Assembly (NCBI GenBank): GCA_023442465.1 | Contig: JAEZZQ010000001.1 | Coordinates: 1 to 64,000, forward strand | DNA length: 64,000 bases | Reading direction: 5' to 3' | Source of the DNA: Bacillota bacterium | GTDB taxonomy: Bacteria > Bacillota > Clostridia > Lachnospirales > Lachnospiraceae | Part shown: positions 54,497 to 62,286 of the stretch, one piece after another | Position numbering within the stretch: position 1 is the first letter of the stretch | How the letters are laid out: every line of letters begins with the position of its first letter | Notes under the pieces: generated by a model | Database searches by the model: none | Seen by the model: only the letters and a program-made list of their open reading frames with translations | What the model was told of the DNA's origin: nothing | Made by a program: the position numbers and the translations under genes

Positions 54497-54934
54497 CTAT
54501 TGCGCAAGCTCCCCTAATATTTTATATAGAGTTTTATAGAGGACTTGTGCTTCTTCCGACTCCAATTTTATACAGGTGCCAATAGATTTCGGTATTTCAA
54601 CCGCTTTCTCCTTTAACGCGTAGCCGGCCTCGGTTAAGGTGACATTTAACACCCTTTCATCTTCCGTTGCCCTGCTTCGCTCTATCCAGCCTTTTTGTTC
54701 TAATTTTTTTAAAACCGGTGTCAGAGTTCCGGAATCGAGATACAAGTATCCACCCAATTCCTTTACATTCATCTGCTTATGTTCCCACAAAACCATCATA
54801 GTAATATATTGGGTATAAGTCAGGTCCAGTTCATCCAGATAAGGTTTGTATTTCTTCACGATTTCCTTGGAACAAGCATATAGTGGAAAACACAATTGGT
54901 TTTCCAGTTTTAAGACATCATATTGATCGGCCAT
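54497..54934 (-). CDS. MarR-family peroxide-sensing regulator (OhrR-like)
   Basis: 145 residues, winged helix MarR fold. The redox-sensing Cys15 lies in LENQLCFPLYACSKEIVKKY, the same position and context as the reactive Cys of Bacillus OhrR. The DNA-binding region is MNVKELGGYLYLDSGTLTPVLKKLE and the wing SRATEDERVLNVTLT. It likely represses the thioredoxin operon in which it sits last, through the ATTGTATACAAT-type boxes at 56387-56423. A GGGAG ribosome site precedes the start. Confidence 0.88.
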   Translation of the reverse strand: MADQYDVLKLENQLCFPLYACSKEIVKKYKPYLDELDLTYTQYITMMVLWEHKQMNVKELGGYLYLDSGTLTPVLKKLEQKGWIERSRATEDERVLNVTLTEAGYALKEKAVEIPKSIGTCIKLESEEAQVLYKTLYKILGELAQ

Positions 54935-55008
54935 AAGTTTTCTCCCGTTGGTATGAATCTATAGCATTTAATTTATCATCTTTATGCGTTTGATGCAACG
55001 CCTTTTAC

Positions 55009-55320
55009 TTAAAGATGAGCATTGATGAACTGCAGAAGATTTGCTCTGGGCTGAAAGCCTACCTGTATATCCACTTTCTCACCATCTTTAAAAATCACGA
55101 GTGATGGTATATTCTGGATAGCGAACTGGTTTGATAGGGCCGGGGCTTCATCTACATCTACATTAAAGAACGCTACCTTTCCGTCAAGCTCCTTCGATAC
55201 ATCTTCCAGAATCGGAGCGAGCATTTTGCACGGTCCGCACCACTGTGCTGAAAAATCGATAACTGCTAATTTGCTTTCTTTCACTTCGTTAAATTCTTTT
55301 TCTGATATTTTCTTTACCAT
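55009..55320 (-). CDS. trxA: Thioredoxin
   Basis: 103 residues, full-length thioredoxin with active site WCGPC (SAQWCGPCKML), the cis-Pro in IQNIPSLVIFKDG and the usual C-terminal LLQFINAHL. It reduces protein disulfides and is itself reduced by the reductase encoded 18 bp upstream on the same strand. Confidence 0.96.
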   Translation of the reverse strand: MVKKISEKEFNEVKESKLAVIDFSAQWCGPCKMLAPILEDVSKELDGKVAFFNVDVDEAPALSNQFAIQNIPSLVIFKDGEKVDIQVGFQPRANLLQFINAHL

Positions 55321-55338
55321 ATTTTTTCCTCCATTTGC

Positions 55339-56214
55339 TTATGCACTTTTCTGCTCTCTTCTCTTCTGATCTAAATAGGACGCGGCTGACAATGCGGCAA
55401 TGTTTCCTTCTCCGGCGGACTTAATGTATTGATATGGTTTGCCTACAAGATCTCCGCATGCGAAGCAGCCCGGTATGCTGGTTGCCATTTGCTGATTCAC
55501 CATCACATGATTATCCTCAGTCTGCAGGCCTGGAACGAGCTGACTGGGAGAGACACTCTCCCGCAGGACAAACACGCCGTCTACCTCGTAGCTATGTTCC
55601 TTTGTCTGCAACGCCTCGACCTTATCCGTTCCGCATATTTTTGTTGGAAGCTCACGAATCACTTCTATTTCATCAGAGACGGATACTTCTTCCTTATACA
55701 TGGGGATATAATAAACCTTTTCTGCCACTTCCGCCATGAATTCGGCCTCGGGTTCTTCCTTTTTGCTGAATCCAATGATTGCTACCGTTTTATTTTTATA
55801 TAACGGGGCATCGCAAGTGGCGCAGTAACTTACCCCTTTGCCTAACAGTTCACTTTCACCGGGATATGGTTTGCCCAGTACCACACCTGTTGCCAGAATG
55901 ACCGAATCTGCTTCATACATTTGATTTGCAGACTGGAGGGCGAAATAGTCATCCATGGCATAAACAGCATTTACTTTCTCTTCGGTAATTTCAATATTCA
56001 TTGAATCGAGATGATTTTGAAAGATTTTTCCCATGTCGTCTCCACTGACGGAGGGCAGACCGAGATAGTTCTGGATGGTATGCGCTTTCTGCACTTTTGT
56101 GCTTAAGTCCCTGTTTCCGATCAGCAAAATCTTTTTATTGCGGATTTTTGCCGTAATGGCGGCGGACAATCCTGCCGGTCCGGTACCTATGATCGCAATG
56201 TCATATCGTTCCAT
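55339..56214 (-). CDS. trxB: Thioredoxin reductase-like FAD disulfide oxidoreductase
   Basis: About 291 residues from ATG at 56214, chosen for the AGGAG ribosome site; an upstream in-frame ATG at 56244 is less likely. FAD-binding IGTGPAGLSAAITA, redox-active CATC (SYCATCDAPLY) and the C-terminal CFACGDLVGKPYQYI are clear. The NAD(P) loop reads IIGFSKKEEPE rather than the usual GGGxSA, so the nicotinamide donor may differ from NADPH. It is likely to reduce the adjacent thioredoxin. Confidence 0.88.
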   Translation of the reverse strand: MERYDIAIIGTGPAGLSAAITAKIRNKKILLIGNRDLSTKVQKAHTIQNYLGLPSVSGDDMGKIFQNHLDSMNIEITEEKVNAVYAMDDYFALQSANQMYEADSVILATGVVLGKPYPGESELLGKGVSYCATCDAPLYKNKTVAIIGFSKKEEPEAEFMAEVAEKVYYIPMYKEEVSVSDEIEVIRELPTKICGTDKVEALQTKEHSYEVDGVFVLRESVSPSQLVPGLQTEDNHVMVNQQMATSIPGCFACGDLVGKPYQYIKSAGEGNIAALSAASYLDQKRREQKSA

Positions 56215-56266
56215 ATTGTTTCTCCTCATCCTTCCATTTTCCATTTGTAGCTGTGTACATACTTCT

Positions 56267-56353
56267 CTAGCTTTTGGCCTGGTTCAGTATTTTTTCGGTA
56301 AAAGCTTGTACCTCTTTTAAGTCTTCCGCATCGGGTTTGCCTTTATGCAGCAT
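56267..56353 (-). CDS. 28-residue peptide gene at the head of the thioredoxin operon
   Basis: A very short frame, MLHKGKPDAEDLKEVQAFTEKILNQAKS split here as MLHKGKPDAEDLKEV and QAFTEKILNQAKS, with an AAGGAGAA ribosome site 7 bases before its ATG. It lies between the operator boxes and trxB. It is soluble and amphipathic, with no known family that I recognise. It could be a real small protein or a leader peptide. The excellent ribosome site is the main support. Confidence 0.5.
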   Translation of the reverse strand: MLHKGKPDAEDLKEVQAFTEKILNQAKS

Positions 56354-56386
56354 TTTGAAATTCTCCTTTTGATTTTGATAAATTAA

Positions 56387-56423
56387 ATTGTATACAATGC
56401 TTATAAAATGAATTGTACACAAT
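56387..56423 (-). promoter_or_regulatory. Two OhrR-type operator boxes
   Basis: A perfect palindrome ATTGTATACAAT (56387-56398) and a near copy ATTGTACACAAT (56412-56423), centres 25 bp apart, about 35-70 bp upstream of the 28-residue frame. The motif resembles operators of OhrR/MarR proteins, and an OhrR-like regulator is the last gene of this operon. It overlaps the probable promoter, since TATACA within the first box can serve as a -10. Autoregulation by peroxide is inferred. Confidence 0.65.
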
Positions 56424-56499
56424 CTTTCGTGGGTTGTCAATAGATTTATCTGAGTTTATTTATTTGCTTTATTCATCTGCCCGGAAGACTTTTCTATTA

Positions 56500-57741
56500 T
56501 TATGGCAGGGTTACAATGAATTTCGTATAAGTACGCTCGTCACTTTTAACGAAGATATGCCCTTTATGAGCTTCTGCGATAGAGAAAGCGATTGCCAGCC
56601 CCAAACCGTAGCCCCCGGATTCGCGGCTTCTGGAAGCATCGCTTCTGTAAAATCTCTCGAACACCTGCTTCTGGTCTTCTTTTGGGATGCCTTTTCCGGT
56701 GTTTTCGATTTCCAGTACCTTCTTTTCACCGTGCTGCGAAAGCCGGATGGAAATGCTGCCGTTGTCATCCGAATATTTGAATGCATTATCCAGCAGAATG
56801 GTAGTAAGTTGTTTAATGCTAGTTTCGCTGCCATTGAAGGAAATATTTTCATCGATGTCTATTTCATATTTCTTTCTATATTCGTAGGCCATGCTTTCGA
56901 AGGAAAGTGCCACGTTCTTCACAGCAGTACTCATGTCGAATTGGGAAAATACTATGGTTTGATCGTAAGAGTCAAGCTTAGCCAGTTCCAAGAGGTTTTT
57001 AATAAGGGAATTCATCCTCTGTGTTTGCGAGAGGATATGCTTCAGCCATTTGTTATCACCGATTCCGGCGGCAAGTACCTCAGCATTCGTGGTGATGATA
57101 GTGAGGGGCGTCTTAAGTTCGTGGGAGGCATCGGCGATGAACTGTTTCTGTTTTTCGAAAGTGGTCTGCACCGGCTTTACAATCCAGCGGGATAGAATCA
57201 CCACGAGGAAGAAGATGAAGAGAATGCCGATGAGGCCGATATATAAGCAGGTCCAGAAGAGTCTGAGGGATATATCCTTTTCTACAGAATAGTCCATAAA
57301 GTATATTTGCAGGCCATCTGCTCTGTCTTTCATAATATATAAATATTTGGAAAGAACTCCCCGCTCATGTGGGTTTTCCATTACCTTGGCAGCCAGAGCG
57401 CGAATGGTATCCTCCGTCATGTCAGAACTTTCATTATAAAAAACGTCAGTAATATTGTTGTCTGAATCATATAGGACAGAAAAGCTGCGAAAGACGTCGA
57501 AACCGCCAATGGGATTACCCGGCGGATTCTCATTTTCTCCCATCATTTGTTCATGTTTTTTTACGACGAAACCTTTGTCCTTCTCTACCGGCATATCGGC
57601 GATGCGATAGAGCAGAGAATAGCCTTGATTGCGGCTGGACAGAGTCATGGAGATATTGATGACGCATAAAATCAGTATGAAAATAAAGCTGATGCAGGCC
57701 ATCGTGACCAGAATGAACTGATAACGCATTCGTTTGATCAT
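56500..57741 (-). CDS. Sensor histidine kinase (OmpR-partner type)
   Basis: 413 residues. Membrane helix at ~9-31, an extracellular region, a second helix ~168-192, then HisKA with phospho-acceptor in ADASHELKTPLTII and a HATPase with N-box LLDNAFKYSDDN, G1 IENTGKGIP, F-box FERFYRSDASR and G2 GYGLGLAIA. It overlaps the response regulator gene by 4 bp. Transcribed away from the three membrane-fusion protein genes that it probably controls. Confidence 0.94.
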   Translation of the reverse strand: MIKRMRYQFILVTMACISFIFILILCVINISMTLSSRNQGYSLLYRIADMPVEKDKGFVVKKHEQMMGENENPPGNPIGGFDVFRSFSVLYDSDNNITDVFYNESSDMTEDTIRALAAKVMENPHERGVLSKYLYIMKDRADGLQIYFMDYSVEKDISLRLFWTCLYIGLIGILFIFFLVVILSRWIVKPVQTTFEKQKQFIADASHELKTPLTIITTNAEVLAAGIGDNKWLKHILSQTQRMNSLIKNLLELAKLDSYDQTIVFSQFDMSTAVKNVALSFESMAYEYRKKYEIDIDENISFNGSETSIKQLTTILLDNAFKYSDDNGSISIRLSQHGEKKVLEIENTGKGIPKEDQKQVFERFYRSDASRSRESGGYGLGLAIAFSIAEAHKGHIFVKSDERTYTKFIVTLP

Positions 57742-58412
57742 GGCAGCACCTCCAGATAGTAACCGATTCCGCGGCTTGTCTTTATCTGAACGGCGGTTCC
57801 CAGGGAATGGAGCTTTTGCCTTAAAAAGGATACATAGACCTCCACATTGTTATATTCGGCATCGGTATCGAAGCCCCACACCTTTTCTATCAATAAGTCC
57901 TTGGGAATCACCTGTTTGGGACTTGTAAGAAATATTTCCATCAGTTGAAATTCTTTTGCGCCCAGCTTAATGGAATTTTTGCCGCAGGACAGCTCCATCG
58001 TTCCTTTGTTTAGGGATATATCCGCATGGGTGATGATTTCTCCGGTATAATTGCTGCCACGTCTGGTCAGGGCTCGTATTCTTGCCAGCAGCTCCGTGGT
58101 GGAGAAGGGCTTGGCAAGATAGTCGTCGCTTCCGGCATCCAGACCGGTTACGATGTCCTGAAGTTCGGATTTGGCAGTCAAAAGGATGACGGGAGTAAAA
58201 ATCTGCTCCCTGCGTAAGGTTTTCAATACAGAGATGCCATCCATGCCGGGCAGCATAATGTCCAGCAGAATCATATCATAGATGCCGGAGCGCGCGTAAT
58301 CAAGGCCATCAAGACCGCTTGATACGGAGTCTGCCATGTAAGAATTCTGGTGCAGTATTTCGCATAGTGCGTCGGCAAGCGCTTCTTCGTCTTCTATTAC
58401 CAGTAACCGCAT
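57738..58412 (-). CDS. OmpR-family response regulator
   Basis: 224 residues from ATG at 58412 (GGA-type ribosome site; the frame is open further upstream without one). The receiver domain has the acidic pair in IEDEEAL, the phospho-acceptor Asp in ILLDIMLPGMDG and Lys in YLAKPFSTTELLARI. The C-terminal winged helix is typical of OmpR/PhoB (EFQLMEIFLTSPKQVIPKDL ... VEVYVSFLRQKL). Candidate binding sites are the inverted repeat 58492-58540 in the divergent promoter region. Confidence 0.95.
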   Translation of the reverse strand: MRLLVIEDEEALADALCEILHQNSYMADSVSSGLDGLDYARSGIYDMILLDIMLPGMDGISVLKTLRREQIFTPVILLTAKSELQDIVTGLDAGSDDYLAKPFSTTELLARIRALTRRGSNYTGEIITHADISLNKGTMELSCGKNSIKLGAKEFQLMEIFLTSPKQVIPKDLLIEKVWGFDTDAEYNNVEVYVSFLRQKLHSLGTAVQIKTSRGIGYYLEVLP

Positions 58413-58627
58413 ATTGTTATCCTTTCCGCATTTGAATGATGATTTCTGTTTCGATGTACCGGACCTGTTGTAGGTATAGTATAACACGAACCTTAAAATA
58501 AAATTGAAAAATTCGTTTTAGGTTTCAAGGTTATTTTAAGATTATTAAATTATCCTTATAGATGGAAAAGTAAATGCGGCGCTTTTAGTTTCTGGGGTGT
58601 GCTGCATTATGAATGCAGGAGGCACGT
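58413..58627. promoter_or_regulatory. Divergent promoter region with RR-type inverted repeat
   Basis: CTTAAAATAA at 58492-58501 and its perfect complement TTATTTTAAG at 58531-58540 form an inverted repeat between the regulator and the membrane-fusion genes. On the minus strand an extended -10 (TGTTATACT, with TATACT at 58483-58478) drives the two-component genes. A plus-strand promoter for the MFP operon should lie at ~58540-58600 but could not be fixed. The repeat is a likely binding site for the OmpR-type regulator. Confidence 0.5.
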
Positions 58628-60430
58628 ATGAAGGAGAAGAAGAAAAAGGTAAATACGGATGCACAGAAGAAGGAGAGGATAAGCCTGAAGGATAGATGGA
58701 AGGGTATGGAAAGGAAGCGGAAGTTTATTTTATCCGCATGTATACTTTTGCTTGTGGCAGCTCTTGCGTCAGGAAGTATTTATTTTTTTGTCATTAGAAA
58801 AAATAAAGGGGATATGGAAGGAATGAGGCCGGATATAAATGGCTTTGGAGAAAATATCGTTACGGCCAGCGGATTGACCAGCACGGGGATGACGGAAGAA
58901 GAATATGAACTGGATTTTCTGGAGACGCAGTTATTCGTAGAGGAAAGCTATCTTTCCATGGGAGATACGGTGGAAAAAGGAACAAAGGCATTCAAAATCT
59001 CCGATGAGAGCCTGAAGGAGGCCAAGGAAGAATTAAGAAATGCGGTTACCGAAACAGAGCTGGCTTATCGTCAGGGGCTGATCGATTATGAGCAGAACAA
59101 GCTGGAGGCAGACAGTACATATCAAACGGCGGAGGTAAACGCGAAATATGCGCAGGCAGAATATGACAGCTCGTTGGAACAGTCGAAGACTGATGTGGAA
59201 GATTTGAAGCAGCAGGTAGAGGATGCGCAGGAGCTTTACGACGAGTATACCGCCGTGGTGGAAAGTGATTATTACTATAGTTATTACAACATCGAGGAGC
59301 TGAAGGCAGTTTATTACGACAACTTCTCCTTTTTGATGGACTTATATGAAAAATGGGATATCGAAGGCTTGAATGACCAATACCCGAACGGTGCCGGCAG
59401 TTTAAGCGGTACGGGGACCAGCCAGAGCCCGGATAGCGGGAGTACAGCAGCTCAGAGCGATTCCGGAGCTTCCGGCAGTACGGGAGGTATGCCAGGCGGC
59501 GGGATGTCGGGCAGCGGGAAATCGGGCGGCAGCAGTGCAAGCAGCGAAGCCGATAAACTTACGGTATACGATATGATGGATGAGCTTGTTACGGAGAACG
59601 GCGAAGAATACGAAGAAGCTATGGACAATTATAAAAAGGATACATTGATGGCCACCGCTTCCCTGGATCAGGCAAAGAGTAATCTGGCGACCTTGCAGGC
59701 ACGGCTTCAGGAGGCGGAGTTAGCATATGAGAAGCAGGTCATAACGAGTAAGGTAGATTACGATTCAACAATTGCCGATAGCGAAAATGCGAAGTTGGTA
59801 TATGACACTACTGTCAAGAAACTGGATGAAGATTTAGAAGCCTTAAAAGATGATGAAGCAGATGCGAAGGATAATCTGGAAGTATTTGAAAGTACCCTGG
59901 GGGATGGCTGTTTCTATACGCAGAGCGCCGGAACAATTGTTATGAACAGAGTGCGTAAGGGCAGCTATCTCGGTACAGAGGACATTCTTCTGGCTTACAG
60001 CGACCCGGAGACGGTAACCGTAGCGGCGTCTGTGGATCAGGCGGATATTGCCTCGGTAAGCGTAGGGGACAGTGCATATGTGGTAATCAGCGAATACGGA
60101 AACTATGAGGGCACGGTAATTTCCATTAATCCCGTATCCTCTTCCGACAGTAAATCCGCGGTCACATATACGGTTACGGTAGAGCTAAGCGGCGACATGA
60201 GCAATCTGGAATCCAATTTGACATCCTATGTCTATCTCGGTATGAACGAAGAGCAGATAGAACAGATGCAGGGAAGAAACCAGCGCAGTGCAGACGGCAA
60301 TACCGGGGCCGAAATGCGTGAAGGTAATATGCCAAATGGCAGCACTGAGGGCGCGGGTACTTCGTCGGCTATGGACGTTCAAGGGGCGGGGAAAAATGCA
60401 CAACGTTCAGACGGAGGTAACGGAGAATGA
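58628..60430 (+). CDS. Membrane-fusion protein 1 (HlyD/MacA type)
   Basis: 600 residues from ATG 58628; the upstream in-frame ATG 58613 lies before the AGGAGG ribosome site. A basic cytosolic N-terminus and one membrane helix at ~32-55 are followed by lipoyl-like halves on either side of long coiled coils. A Ser/Gly/Met-rich insertion occurs near residues 260-315, and a beta-barrel region near 465-540. It would link a MacB-type ABC exporter (presumably encoded beyond the window) to the outside. The stop overlaps the next start (ATGA). Confidence 0.87.
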   Translation: MKEKKKKVNTDAQKKERISLKDRWKGMERKRKFILSACILLLVAALASGSIYFFVIRKNKGDMEGMRPDINGFGENIVTASGLTSTGMTEEEYELDFLETQLFVEESYLSMGDTVEKGTKAFKISDESLKEAKEELRNAVTETELAYRQGLIDYEQNKLEADSTYQTAEVNAKYAQAEYDSSLEQSKTDVEDLKQQVEDAQELYDEYTAVVESDYYYSYYNIEELKAVYYDNFSFLMDLYEKWDIEGLNDQYPNGAGSLSGTGTSQSPDSGSTAAQSDSGASGSTGGMPGGGMSGSGKSGGSSASSEADKLTVYDMMDELVTENGEEYEEAMDNYKKDTLMATASLDQAKSNLATLQARLQEAELAYEKQVITSKVDYDSTIADSENAKLVYDTTVKKLDEDLEALKDDEADAKDNLEVFESTLGDGCFYTQSAGTIVMNRVRKGSYLGTEDILLAYSDPETVTVAASVDQADIASVSVGDSAYVVISEYGNYEGTVISINPVSSSDSKSAVTYTVTVELSGDMSNLESNLTSYVYLGMNEEQIEQMQGRNQRSADGNTGAEMREGNMPNGSTEGAGTSSAMDVQGAGKNAQRSDGGNGE

Positions 60431-62244
60431 TTGGAAAATTAAGGGAAAGGTTAAAAAGTAAAAAGTTTTTGCGCAAATTCCTTCTTGCAGCCATAGTGTT
60501 GACCGCACTTATTGCCGCTTCGATTTACACGGTGTTCATCAAACCAAGGCTGAGCGAGGACAGATATATATATAAAGAAGAACAGGTGCAAAGAGGAGAT
60601 TTGATTCTCGGAATTATGGAAAGCGGAAATATCACTTTGGATGAATCCAGCATCAATTATACGCTGGAGCTGGAGGATGAAGACGACGATGACGAAGACT
60701 CCGATGACGAAGACGACGATGAGGAGGAAACCATCAAATATCTGGAGATAGAGGACGTTTATGCGGTAAGCGGTCAGCATATCAAAGAGGGAGATGCGCT
60801 TTTTAAGCTGACTGAGAAAAGCGTGGAGGCGGTGAGCAAGAGAGTGAATACGCTTTATACTGAAACGCAAATTGCCCTTTCGGAAGCGGAGACGGAATAT
60901 AAGATAGAGCTTCTTGCGGCAAAAGGAACCTACGATACGAGCATACTGGAAGCTAATAAGGCGGAGTCTTCCTATAACTCCTCCCAATCCCGGACAGAGG
61001 AAAGCGTGAATATCCTTTCTGCGGATATTAAAGTGCTGGAAGCGGATATTGCCTATGCGCAGGAGCAGCTTGCGGATGAGGACCTATGGGAGTCGTTAGA
61101 TGATGCACAGACAGAATATACTCAGGCGTTAAACATCTATGAGGATACGGATGTACATAATGCTACCGCTTATGCAAGCAATTATGCGGATTATAAGAGC
61201 GCCAAGGAACAGTTGGATATGATTCAGGGACAAATCGATGAGCTGAATCAGACGATAGAAGACAGCGAGAAGAGCATAACCGAGAAGCAGAAAGATATTG
61301 CGGCAGCACGGAGTGGTCTGGAAGTGGAAGGACTGACGAACAAAGGCGCCTATAATAACGCAGTAGTAGGCGGGGAGCTGGCCGAAGATATTTATAATTA
61401 CACGGTCAATTCTTTGGAAGAGGCTGTAGCGTCGGCACAGGCAGATATGGATGAGGCAGCGCAGAATCTGGAGGACTTTCAGTCTTTTGTTGGAGAGGAC
61501 GGAATCATTTATGCGGACGGGAGCGGAGTTGTGACAAGTGTGTCATATGGGGCCGGTGATGACTTGATTGCTGCAGGTGCAATTTTAAGCTATGTAAAAG
61601 AAGATGCATATGCAGTGACCATAGACGTATCGGAGGAGGACGTTTCGGCTATTGCGGTAGGCGATACGGTAGACATCGTTATGGCGGCTTATCCTGATGA
61701 GGTATATGAAGGAACGGTAGGTTCCATAACGACTACAGCTACCTCGGATTATGCTTCTACAATCAGCTATCCGGTAACCATTAAGATAGAAGGAGACATT
61801 TCCTTGCTGTTTGGAGAAATGACAGCGGATGTAACATTTGTTACGGATTCGGTTTCCGACGTTCTGTATATATCCAAAAAGGCGGTGCAGGAAATCGACG
61901 GGAAAAGCTATGTCTACACGAAAGGCCAGACAGGAAACAGAAAACTTACAGAAGTGGAAACCGGTTTTTCCGACGGTACCAATATTGAAATTGTAAGCGG
62001 ACTTTCCGAAGGAGATATTGTTTATATAGAAAGCAAAGTAAGCGCAAGCGATGAGGAATTGTCGGAAAGCGGAATCATGGAGCAGAGTGACTCAGTCGAT
62101 GTAATAGGACAGGAAATGTCCGGTGACGGCAGCATGCCGGATGTAGAAAATTTTTCAGGCGGTGAAAATATGCAAAATGGCGGCGGCTTTTCCGGCAATG
62201 GAGGAAATATGCCTGACATGAGCGGCGGCTTTCCCGGAAATTGA
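60427..62244 (+). CDS. Membrane-fusion protein 2 (HlyD/MacA type)
   Basis: 605 residues. Membrane helix at ~16-36, an acidic low-complexity run of Asp/Glu at ~80-100 placed in the first lipoyl half, coiled coils at ~135-330, the second lipoyl half (EDGIIYADGSGVVTSVSYG) and barrel segments (GDTVDIVMAAYPDEVYEGTV). The tail is Gly/Met/Asn-rich. Paralogue of the proteins before and after. The 4-bp overlap with gene 1 indicates coupled synthesis. Confidence 0.87.
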   Translation: MIGKLRERLKSKKFLRKFLLAAIVLTALIAASIYTVFIKPRLSEDRYIYKEEQVQRGDLILGIMESGNITLDESSINYTLELEDEDDDDEDSDDEDDDEEETIKYLEIEDVYAVSGQHIKEGDALFKLTEKSVEAVSKRVNTLYTETQIALSEAETEYKIELLAAKGTYDTSILEANKAESSYNSSQSRTEESVNILSADIKVLEADIAYAQEQLADEDLWESLDDAQTEYTQALNIYEDTDVHNATAYASNYADYKSAKEQLDMIQGQIDELNQTIEDSEKSITEKQKDIAAARSGLEVEGLTNKGAYNNAVVGGELAEDIYNYTVNSLEEAVASAQADMDEAAQNLEDFQSFVGEDGIIYADGSGVVTSVSYGAGDDLIAAGAILSYVKEDAYAVTIDVSEEDVSAIAVGDTVDIVMAAYPDEVYEGTVGSITTTATSDYASTISYPVTIKIEGDISLLFGEMTADVTFVTDSVSDVLYISKKAVQEIDGKSYVYTKGQTGNRKLTEVETGFSDGTNIEIVSGLSEGDIVYIESKVSASDEELSESGIMEQSDSVDVIGQEMSGDGSMPDVENFSGGENMQNGGGFSGNGGNMPDMSGGFPGN

Positions 62245-62286
62245 TATAAAAGCTGTAGGCCGAAGCTTTTAGGCCGTGAGAAAGGC

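Noticed and set aside
55429..55803. Plus-strand ORFs opposite trxB
   Set aside because: Antisense frames over a conserved reductase with no ribosome site.
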